Assembly: GCA_001662425.1 (NCBI GenBank)
Contig: BDDC01001296.1
Location: 6,856-22,268 of the forward strand
Source of the DNA: Chlamydomonas sphaeroides
Lineage: Eukaryota; Chlorophyta; Chlorophyceae; Chlamydomonadales; Chlamydomonadaceae
DNA length: 15,413 bases
Reading direction: 5' to 3'
Shown here: positions 8,297-15,413 of the stretch, piece by piece
How the letters are laid out: each line of letters starts with the position of its first letter
How positions within the stretch are numbered: the first letter of the stretch is position 1
Notes under the pieces: generated by a model
What the model saw: only the letters and a program-made list of their open reading frames with translations
Told to the model about the DNA's origin: nothing
Database searches by the model: none
Translations under genes and position numbers: made by a program

Positions 8297-8989
8297 CCCG
8301 AGTATGGCTCTGCGGTGCTGAGCTGTTGGGGCAGTCAGGTCCTGTCGCTGCTCTCTGCTCGTTGCAGGCAAGCCAGACTGGTCACTGCTGTGCGCCAATC
8401 AAAGGAGCCGCCCCGTCGGGTGCTGGCCTACCTTTAAGCAACCGGCTTCGCTTTGCTGCTTCCTTCTCTCTCTTCCTCAGTTCTCCTCCATCTCCGTCCG
8501 GCAAGCTGGCTGCTAGCCAGTACCTGAACCCCACGTTCGAGGCCGATGCAGCAGCAGGGAGGGGTCTCAACTCGCACGCGCAGCCGCACTGGAGCAGCGC
8601 CCGCGCCGTCACAGCTGCGTGCCGTCAGCGCCCCGTGTGCGTCTCCTGCCCGTGGGCACCGTGCATCGGACCCTCAGCGCCCCGTGTGGGTCTCCTGCCC
8701 GTGGCCGGTCCGTCAGACCAGGAGCATAGGGCGCCCCGCCCGTTGTCCGCCAGCGGCGCCGCAGCTTTTGTTGGTCAGGCGCCCGCCCAGCACCTCCAGC
8801 CCCTGCTGCTTCCGCGCCCGGCCGCCGGCTGACCCCTCGGCCCGCCGTGCCAGGTGCCGACAATCGCTTCATCCAGTAGTTCGGAGGACCCCGACGCGTT
8901 CCACGGCCCATCGGCCACAGCCCGCACGTGCACTCGGCCTAGCACCTGCGGCGCTCGTAGCGCTCCAAGCCCAAGCAGCAGGAGTCGCG
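8297..8989 (+). other. 5' leader / possible LTR part, copy 2
   Basis: This is collinear with the copy 1 leader. It keeps the 26-base motif (8367-8392) and the pyrimidine tract ending in CAG (8459-8480). The counterpart of copy 1's first Gag ATG is GTG here, and the 86-base segment found in copy 1 is missing, which shifts the frame. Gag of this copy would therefore have to start at ATG 8990. A frame parallel to that of copy 1 is open to a TGA at 8830-8832. Confidence 0.5.
8625..8704 (+). repeat. 31-base direct repeat, period 49, in copy 2 leader
   Basis: The sequence TCAGCGCCCCGTGTG(C/G)GTCTCCTGCCCGTGG occurs at 8625-8655 and again at 8674-8704 with one mismatch. Copy 1 has it once, so it is a local duplication specific to copy 2. 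Confidence 0.85.
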
Positions 8990-10786
8990 ATGGACCTTAA
9001 TCAACAGCTGCAGGTGATAGCAGCCACGGCCGCACAGCAGCAAGCGGCCGTGCAGCAGCAAGCAGCGGCCCAGGCAATGGCCGCCGCCACCAACCCGCTG
9101 GCAGTGCCCGCCGAAGCACCGCCGCCGATAGTACTGCACCTAGCAGTGGCAGCTCCCCTGCCGCTGCCTCCGCCTCTGCCTGATCCGGCCCAGCAGCCCC
9201 CGCCGCCGCCAGCGCCACCGCCGCCCGTTGCGGCCGCGCTGGCCCAGCCCGCCGGCATGCAGCAGGTGCCGCTGGGCACGCCGCCCGTTGCACCACCGGC
9301 TGCGCCGCCGCAGCCATTGGCACCACTGCTGGCGCCGCTGCTGGCCCAGATGCCCCTGATTGCGGTGCTGCAGCCGCCCATTGACGTCTCCCAGCCTGCC
9401 GCTGTGCAGCTAGCACTGCTGGGTGCGCCGCCCGCTGCGCCACCGGCCGTGCCGCTGCCACCAGCAACCCCGGAGCCGCCGCCCAACGCGCAAGTGGCGG
9501 TGGCCCTGACCGCCAGCATCCTGCCCGTCATGCATGGCAAGGGGGTCTGGGAGGGCGAGTCGTCAACAGCACCGCTGCACCTCAGCAAGTTCAACGCGGA
9601 GGTGTACGAGCAGTCGCGATTGGCGCTGGAAGGCGCGCATGAACGGCTGCTGCGAGTGCAGGCCTACAAGGACCTACAAGGGCGTGGTGACGCCAGCCTG
9701 GCCATGGCAGTGCTGCAGCGGCTGCCCAACACAGGCAGCATGTATGGCCGATGGGCTCAAGGACGGTGCGAGCGTATCATGGAGGAGGTGCACCGACGTC
9801 ACCAAGCCCGCACCACCCCCGTGGGCGTCCCCATGAACGAGTTCTTCAGCGACCTGGTGCTGGCGTGCTGGGTGGCCAAGCTGGACCTCAGATTCGCTCG
9901 TGAGATTCATTGCGTGCAACGACCTGCCAAGACTGCCCGGGGCTATGGACGCCCCTGGCGTGCTGTGGGGCCAGTTCAAGACCTTGCTGGTGGTAATGCC
10001 GGAGGGTGAGCGGGCGCACTTCGTGCAGCACTTCTTTGATCACCTGCCACCAGGTGTCATGCAGCTGCTGCAGAACGACCCTGCCTTGCTGTGCGGCGTG
10101 AAGCCGGCTGACTACTACACCCACTTCAGCAACTTTGACTTCTGGGAGCTGGCCGATGCCTGCTGGGTGCCGCCCAACCCCAAGAAGCAGCAGCCGCCGC
10201 CACGTGCAGTCATGCCTGAGCCGCAGCGCTACCGGTCACCCCACCTGCGGCCGCCGGGCCTGTCAACCGCCCGCATTATGTTCAGCGACCAGGAGCCCCG
10301 GGAGGCGCGGCCATGCTCCTTCAGCGCACGCCGAGGTGGCAGGGACCACAACGGGTGCAACGACGGCTACGACCCCCGGTTTGCTTTTGCCATGGTCGAT
10401 GACCACGCCCCTCCTGCGGCGGCGCCGCCGCCGCCGGCGGCCACCCAGAGCTGGCAGCTCAGCCCGCCAGGCGCCAACCGGCGCACCACACAGGACAGCT
10501 GCCAGCCGTCCGAGGGCCGCAGCTACGGTGGCGGTGGCGGAGGCAGCCACCGCGGCAGTGGCGCCAGCGGCAACGGTGGGCGTGGCCAGAGCAACCCGCG
10601 CCGCGACCAGGCCCTCGGACCGGCGGCGACGACCACTGCAGTGAGCGCGGTGATGACCAACACGCTGATGACCGCCGCGGTGACGGCCGTGGGGACGGCC
10701 ATCACGATGGCCGCAACGACGGCCGCGGTGATGGCTGCGGTGGCGGCCGTGGAGGCGGGCGCTACCGTGACGACTGGGGCCCCAAC

Positions 10787-10825
10787 TGCTCCACCTGCGG
10801 CCGCCGTCACCCACCAGGTGAGTGC
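10787..10825 (+). other. Gag zinc knuckle, copy 2 (variant spacing, out of the long frame)
   Basis: Reads CSTCGRRHPPGEC, which is C-x2-C-x3-H-x4-C, one residue shorter between the second Cys and His than the usual knuckle. The same spacing is seen in copy 1 at 3663-3625 (with TGA for the second Cys), so the short form is a family trait. In copy 2 it lies between two compensating frameshifts and is not read by the long frame around it. Confidence 0.75.
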
Positions 10826-10840
10826 CCCAGCTACCGGAGG

Positions 10841-10860
10841 ATGCAGGAGGATGCAGGAGG
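10841..10860 (+). repeat. 10-base tandem duplication at the end of gag, copy 2
   Basis: ATGCAGGAGG occurs twice in a row. Copy 1 has a single unit at the same place (reverse complement near 3601-3610). The extra 10 bases shift the frame by one and cancel the 1-base deletion upstream. Confidence 0.9.
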
Positions 10861-10925
10861 CCGAGCAGCTCTGGGACGCGGACATCAACGACCCAGTGGC
10901 TGACGACACCTCGTTGGTGCTTTGA

Positions 10926-11480
10926 GTGTACAACCCGCACAACACACCTACCAAGTGGGCGGCGGCCACTGCGCACTATGAGGTGGCGGCGTGTGGCATG
11001 ACCGCCATGCTGCCCATGCCGCTGTCATACCTTAAGCTGTTCCTGGTGACGGCCGTGGCCGGACACCTTACGGCACGTGCGCAAGGCGGCAACACCACTA
11101 GCCGCCTCTGCTACACGCAGCAACACGTTGTGTGGCACCTCACACACATGGGCATCCCCGTCATGTACATCAACTGCTTCAACCCCGACTCCCCCACGGT
11201 GATGCTGCTCTGGTGCATGGAGTTCCTGGCCGACGATGCGGGCGGCAACACCCGTGGCATCCCAGCACCGCCGGGCTTTGAGGGCGCACCACAGTACCAA
11301 GACGACCAGAACCTTGCCATTGGCTTCAGCATCTGCCAGCTCAAGGTGTGGAGCAAGGCCATACCCTTCACCCTCAGTCAGGCGGACTGCCTATGCTGCA
11401 AGACGGAGTCAGTGGAGTCAGAGCCAGCTTCACCCACATCCGACGGCCGTTCCCGAAGCTGGGGGGGATGCAACCCCTGA
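10926..11480 (+). pseudogene. Post-Gag region, copy 2: possible very degenerate protease
   Basis: It continues in the frame of the Gag C-terminus straight after the TGA at 10923-10925 and has no ATG at its start, so it was probably part of one Gag-Pol reading frame. LTARAQGGNTTSRLCYTQQHVV followed by HLTHMGIPV is loosely reminiscent of the retropepsin pattern of strand, active-site loop, then 'LGI', but the catalytic Asp is absent, so this is only a guess. The rest is rich in aromatic and Cys residues (LLWCMEFLADDAGG; FSICQLKVWSKAIPF). The sense passes to another frame near 11430-11465 and this frame ends at TGA 11478-11480. It is unlike the corresponding part of copy 1. Confidence 0.4.
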
Positions 11481-11900
11481 CACCTCCCCCGTGCATGTAG
11501 CCAGGCGCCTCAGCTTCAGCGGTGCAGCCGACGAGCCGACCACTCCTGACGGCATGATGGCACTGGCCCCCGGCGGCCGCACACCCGCTGAGCCCGGGCC
11601 GCCGGAAGATGACGACGCGGCGCCACTGCCGCTAGTAACGGATGATGGGTACGAGGACTGGTGTACGTACAAGCAACTAGCAGGACGGAGCGCCGCCCTG
11701 CCGCCAAGCAGTGGCAGCATGGCGGCGGCGCTGACCACAAGCACCGAGCTCATGCCGCTGCCGAGCGGCACAAGTGAATCAGCCAGCGAGGACGACGGCG
11801 CTCAGGATCAGGAGGATACATTGCTGCCGGACTCGGACTCGTGCACCGGGTCGCTAGACGGCCCCGGCGATACCGACAGCGACGATGAGGGACCACCGCA
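11462..11900 (+). pseudogene. Acidic Ser/Asp/Pro-rich linker, copy 2
   Basis: The open frame here (stop at 12088-12090) has convincing coding character from about 11440 to 11900. It contains DTSPVHVARRLSFSGAADEP, then Pro/Glu/Asp-rich and Ser/Thr-rich tracts, ending in TDSDDEGPPHAP. It is probably a disordered linker of the polyprotein. Near 11890-11900 the sense passes to the next frame, which has EPLQGAAVRSGTASAENGTP, whereas this frame turns into an Arg-rich shadow. It is similar in composition, but not in sequence, to the acidic frame at 1-1269 of copy 1. Confidence 0.45.
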
Positions 11901-14137
11901 CGCACCCGATGGAGCCCTTGCAAGGCGCCGCCGTCCGCAGCGGCACCGCCAGCGCGGAGAACGGCACGCCCGTTGGCGGCCAGCCATCAGGAACGATGGC
12001 AGGCACGCCAGTTGGAGCAGCAAGTATGGAGCCGGCACCACCAGCCCACGTACCGCTGTTCAGCCTGAAGTGGTGCAGCTCCCTCCGTGAGCTAAGTGGG
12101 GAGGGCCCCAGCCGGGGGGCTGGGGGCGGGGACCCGGGCAGGCCAGCTTTGCCCACACCTAGCCCAGGGCCTGTGTGGCCTAGTGCCGCCCCTGACCCCG
12201 GGGTTGCTGTGTTCAGCCCCAGCCATGGGACCGACGGCCTGGAGGCTGGGGGCGCACAAGCATGCGATCAGTGTGCCCCCTCTGAGCCACTAGCACCAGC
12301 TGCTTGGTCGGTCTTCCCACGCGAGGGCCCGGGGCATTCCCTGCTCGCGGGCAGCATGGAGCAGGGGTCCCGCCACGAGGCGGGCCCCGCTCCCGCTGGG
12401 CCAGATGACGGTGCCCCCTTCTTTCTCCCCCCAAGCCAGGGCCTCTGGTGTTACGGCACCTGAGATGCCGGGTGGCTGGGCAGCGGCAAGGCAGCTGAGC
12501 CCGCCGCCGGCGTGCGGCACGATGCCGCCCCTGCGTCGCCCGGACCGGCCAGCCTCGTGCTGTCGCCACCTGCGCCGGAGCCCCACTCTGTCACATCCGA
12601 GCCACCCAGCCGCGTCGCAGTGGGCAGGGCACCGGATCCCGATACTCCAGGGCCACCCAGCCACGCCGCGGTGGGCAGGGCTTTGGATCCCGAGGTGCCT
12701 GAGCCACCCAGCCGCGCCGTGGTGGGCAGGGCTTCGGACCCCAACATGTCTGAGCCACCCAACCGCGTCGTGGTGGGCAGGGCTTTGGACCAAGGCACAG
12801 AGCCACCCAGCCGCGCCGTGGTGGGCAGGGCCCCGGATGCCTTCAGTTTCCAGCCACCCAGCCGCGTTGCTGTGGGCAGGGCTCTCCGCACCACCACCAT
12901 GAGCCCCGGCGGTGAGGCCGCCGGTGAGGCCTCCACCCACTTCGTGTCGTGCGGCCCCTGCACCAGCCAGCACACCACAGATGGCGCCACGGATAGCTCG
13001 CTGTACTCCGCGCTTCCCGAGCCCCAGGCGCCATCGCCGCGCAGCGGGCGTGGGTCGGCGGCGCCGCGGGCCCGGCGTGGCCTCGGCATGGTGGGCACAG
13101 CCGGCCCATCGTCCGCCGCCACTGGCGCATGCTGCACCTATTGCGGTGGTGGCAGCCACACGCTGGAGGACTGCTGGCTGCACAACGTCATGCTACACCC
13201 CAGCACGTGGGTGCCGGCCAAGCCTGCCAAGGCCGTGGCCCTGGTGGAGCAACTCCTACGGTGCGCGTGCGACGAGGAGACCACCGTCATGACGCTGATC
13301 CCTTCCGACGAGCTACAGGAGCTGAGGCGTGATGGACGTGTACGCCCCCGTCAAGGCCACCACTGTTGGTGCCTCAGCCACGGAATCTGGCCGGACCTGG
13401 GTGCCACAGCCACGCCGGACAAGCAGTGCCTGCACCGCGCCTATTGCGTCATTGTGTTCGGCCGGCGCAACCCGCGCGGCCAGGACGACGTGCCATGCCC
13501 GCCTCAACCACGGGAGGTGCGGGCCTGGTACACTGCCGACTACCCCGACCACGTCTACAAGCTGCATGCGCCAGCACCCTTTGGTGGAGGCGAGCAGCAC
13601 GGCCGGTCCACGTGCTGGCTGTCACCCGACCCCCGGCACCGGACACCATCGCTGCTGCAGGCGGCGTCGCCGCCCAACATGCGCTCCCGCATGGCACCAC
13701 CAGTCCGGCACACCCGTGACCCGATCGTGAGCTCAACACCGCCCAGCGCCACAGCCAATGCAGTGGACATGAGTGTCAAGGGCTGGATCGTTGGTCACAT
13801 CAGCATCGCGGTCAGCCGCCTGGCTCGCAAGGCCGACACCTTCAGCCATTGCATGGACCCGCGCACGGAATGGGCTACCGAGCTGCCGGTCGAGGCCGGT
13901 GGCACACCTGCTTCCTCCGCCCACCAGCCCAGCTGGCGCCGCCTGAGCGTGCAATGCCCCACCTGGCGCGGCCTTGCAGTGCTGGGCGTGGCGCTCATGC
14001 TGCTTGTGGGCCTCACCGCCGGTGTGGGCGCTATGCAAGCCGGACTGCTGGGCCAGGAGGGTGTGCTCGTGACAGCACCAGCGGGCTGCTCGTGCAGAGC
14101 AAGCCGCACACCGCTGTGCTGCCCTCACCCTGCCTAG
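11885..14137 (+). CDS. Pre-RT protein region with tandem repeats, CCHC knuckle and hydrophobic helix (one internal stop)
   Basis: A single frame is open for about 750 codons apart from a TGA at 12461-12463, so I treat it as one interrupted unit; ATG 12512 could restart it. In order: Gly/Pro/Ser-rich disordered region; six units of about 17 residues of type EPPSRxxVGRAxDP (12601-12890); Ser/Pro linker; zinc knuckle CTYCGGGSHTLEDC (13133-13174), followed by a helix-like segment and more Cys/His residues (CACDE, HHCWCLSH, CLHRAYC, about 13265-13450); a segment with WYTADYPDHVYKL; and near the end a 26-residue hydrophobic stretch LAVLGVALMLLVGLTAGVGA onward (13973-14050) that could be a membrane helix. 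The stop is TAG 14135-14137; RT sense begins in another frame at about the same place. Function unknown. A knuckle and a possible membrane segment between Gag and RT are not part of the usual Ty3/gypsy layout. Confidence 0.5.
12601..12890 (+). repeat. Coding minisatellite, six units of about 51 bases
   Basis: GCCACCC(A)NCC starts at 12601, 12652, 12703, 12754, 12802 and 12853, i.e. spacing 51, 51, 51, 48, 51. The unit carries GTGGGCAGGGC in its middle. All units keep the frame and encode (E/G/Q)PP(S/N)(R/H)xxVGRA. The 48-base unit loses exactly one codon, so length changes have preserved the reading frame. Confidence 0.9.
13133..13174 (+). other. CCHC zinc knuckle in the pre-RT region
   Basis: Reads TGC ACC TAT TGC ... 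CAC ... TGC as C-x2-C-x4-H-x4-C with two glycines in the loop, the canonical knuckle spacing. It is separate from the Gag knuckle 2.3 kb upstream, which has a shorter loop. Confidence 0.8.
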
Positions 14138-15413
14138 CGTGGGAGCCCAACGATGGCAGGCACGCCAACCGACCGCCTGGGCCGCCCCCTGGTGCGGCCC
14201 ATGCCTTCACCGCCTTCGACACCTTCACCTTTGACGGCAAGATGGCCGCCACCGCACACGAGCGGTACAGCAAGGACGCTGAGGGCAGCTGGATTTGGGG
14301 CAACACTCCTGTCATGATGCCGTACATGCCTCAGCTCCAGGCGGAGGTGAGGGCCCGCCACTCGGCCGCCTTCACCTACTCGATGAACGAGCTGCCCGGC
14401 TATCACGGCGCGATGGGCCCCTATCGCATCGAGCTCGACACCAACCGTCCTGTGGTCCAGCTGCCACGGCGCTACAGCCCCCGCAAGCACGAGATCATAA
14501 AGGAGAAGATGCAGGAGCTGATCGATGCCGGCCTGGCCTTTGAGTACCTCCGGCCCACCGTCTGCACCGTCAACCCCGTCATCGCCGCCAAGAAGGACCC
14601 AGACACCGGCACCTGGACGGCTGCTCGGATGGTGCAAGATTATTGTTTGGTGAACCAGGTGCTGCGCTCCGACAAGTACGGCCTGCACCGCCCTGAGGAG
14701 CTGTGGCAGCGCGTGGGCAAGGCGGTGGTGTTCAGCAAGCTGGACGCCCGCCAGGGCTTCCTCCAGATCCCCATCCACCCGGACGATCAAGCCAAGACGT
14801 GCTACTGGGTGGGCAACAAGCTGGTCACCTACTCCCGGACCTCATATGGTTTGGTTGACGGCCCCATCGTTCTTCCAGAGCGCGTGTGGGGCTCGATAAG
14901 TGCGCCGTGGCGTTCATAGACGACATCCTGATCTGGTTGGAGTCACCCAAGCAGCACGTGGCGGACGTGGCAGCCGTGATGGACTGCCTGCACTCCTGCG
15001 GCCTGCATGCTCATCCTGACAAGTCCATCTTCGGTGCCAACGTGATCGAGTATCTGGGGCACAACCTGTCGCCAGCCGGCATCAGCCCGCACGACACCAA
15101 GATTGCTGCCATCCTGGCCCTGGCACCGCCCAAGAACATCACGGAGCTGCGGCAGCAGCTGGGCTTTGTCAACTACTACCGTTGCTACACCCCCAACCTC
15201 AGCCTCCTCCTCAAGCCACTGATGTCGCTGCTGAAGAAGGGCGCCGCCTGGACGTGGGGCGCGGCGCAGCAGGCAGCGCACGACGGCATGAAGGTGCTGT
15301 TCACCAAGGAGGGCTTGCTGCTGCGCCGCATTGACTACTCCCGGTAGCTGATCCTGCACACCGATTTCTCCAACCAGGGGATAGGTGCCGTGCTGGGCCA
15401 GGTCGACCCGGTC
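14138..15413 (+). pseudogene. Reverse transcriptase and start of RNase H, Ty3/gypsy type, copy 2 (frameshifted, open at right edge)
   Basis: RT copies the element RNA into DNA; RNase H degrades the template. The pre-RT part has FTYSMNELPGYHGAMGPY, then LPRRYSPRKHEIIKEKMQ and the palm motif VFSKLDARQGFLQIPI with the first catalytic Asp at 14743-14745. The 'DYRxLN' region is altered to DYCLVN. F-I-D-D, the second catalytic motif, is at 14913-14924, followed by the thumb (GHNLSPAGISP) and ELRQQLGFVNYYR. The frame breaks near 14868-14890: the usual PxxFQ is disturbed by an apparent extra T near 14870, and about five residues before LDKCAVAFIDD are missing. A TAG at 15345-15347 precedes the RNase H start LILHTDFSNQGIGAVLGQ, which has the expected first catalytic Asp (HTD). 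Integrase is beyond the window. The family is secure; the copy looks inactive. Confidence 0.92.

Larger units (their letters stand above)
8297..10860 (+). repeat. Right arm of head-to-head inverted repeat (leader plus gag)
   Basis: This is the inverted counterpart of 3601-6234. Similarity begins at the CCCGA before the GTGCTGNGCTGTTGGGG block and ends after the ATGCAGGAGG that follows the zinc knuckle. Beyond that point the two elements differ. Divergence looks like about one base in ten by eye, with several indels; no alignment was computed. Confidence 0.85.
8990..10925 (+). pseudogene. Gag polyprotein pseudogene, copy 2
   Basis: Starts at ATG 8990 (MDLNQQLQ). A Gln/Ala-rich helix is followed by a Pro/Ala-rich stretch, a capsid-like region (TAPLHLSKFNAEVY; FFSDLVLACWVAKLDL; FDHLPPGVMQLLQNDPALLC), a basic linker, a Gly/Arg-rich RGG-like tract, and a CCHC-type knuckle at 10787-10825. 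It lacks both premature stops of copy 1 but has its own breaks. A 5-base deletion near 9907-9921 moves the sense from one frame to another. A 1-base deletion near 10604-10612 throws the RGG and knuckle part out of frame. A 10-base tandem duplication (10841-10860) puts the last residues (EQLWDADINDP) back in frame. The stop is TGA 10923-10925, after which the same frame stays open for 185 codons. Confidence 0.75.
8297..15413 (+). mobile_element. Ty3/gypsy-like LTR retrotransposon, copy 2 (partial, decayed)
   Basis: The element runs leader, gag, a long pre-RT region, reverse transcriptase, and the first residues of RNase H, then leaves the window. The RT-RNase H sequence is of the Ty3/gypsy (Metaviridae) type. 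The 5' limit is where similarity to copy 1 begins. No LTR pair can be tested because the 3' end is missing. Frame breaks occur in Gag, between the pre-RT segments, at the pre-RT/RT border and inside RT, plus stops at 10923, 12461 and 15345, so the copy cannot encode an intact polyprotein without recoding. Confidence 0.9.

Noticed and set aside
8220..8321. 33-codon plus-strand frame beginning MPGYESPPLSTYSED
   Set aside because: It is too short, has no homologue I know, and its end lies within the sequence shared with copy 1. It could be a host exon broken by insertion, but nothing supports that.
10263..10976. Long His/Arg/Gly-rich antisense frames over copy 2 gag
   Set aside because: They mirror low-complexity GC-rich coding sequence on the plus strand and show no domain.
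14080..14140. Programmed -1 frameshift between the pre-RT frame and RT
   Set aside because: The direction would fit, but no slippery heptamer is visible in the overlap, and simple indels explain frame changes elsewhere in the same copy.

Overview
This GC-rich window looks like nuclear DNA from a chlorophyte green alga, probably volvocine or Chlamydomonas-like. That is an inference from the high GC3, the Ala/Pro/Gln-rich proteins and the style of the retroelements; no host marker gene is present to prove it. Almost all of the window is decayed Ty3/gypsy-type LTR retrotransposon. No tRNA, rRNA or CRISPR array was seen.

Layout: (1) Positions 1-6234 hold a minus-strand element (copy 1) cut by the left edge. 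From its 5' side it has a leader, a Gag pseudogene (5668-3457), a long frameshifted post-Gag region, a degenerate retropepsin (about 1890-1263), and a 423-codon acidic open frame running off the window. (2) Positions 6235-8296 are about 2 kb of other sequence with one minus-strand gene candidate (7870-6609). It carries a CCHC zinc knuckle plus a second Cys/His cluster and matches no family I recognise. (3) Positions 8297-15413 hold a plus-strand element (copy 2). It has a leader, a Gag pseudogene (8990-10925), a pre-RT region of about 3.2 kb with acidic tracts, a 17-residue tandem repeat, a second CCHC knuckle and a hydrophobic helix, then reverse transcriptase and the start of RNase H running off the right edge. 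Integrase and the 3' LTRs would lie outside the window.

The two elements lie head to head. Their leaders and gag genes are close relatives and form an imperfect inverted repeat (arms 3601-6234 and 8297-10860) around the 2 kb spacer. Their similarity stops just after the Gag zinc knuckle, and beyond it the two elements encode different proteins. This suggests a shared gag module joined to two different downstream modules.

Both elements carry stops, frameshifts, small deletions and small tandem duplications, so neither looks autonomous. Comparing the copies fixes most lesions to within a few bases. The points most worth a second look are the gag/pol mosaic junction, the zinc-knuckle-plus-helix region ahead of RT, the orphan spacer gene, and the inverted arrangement as a possible source of double-stranded RNA.
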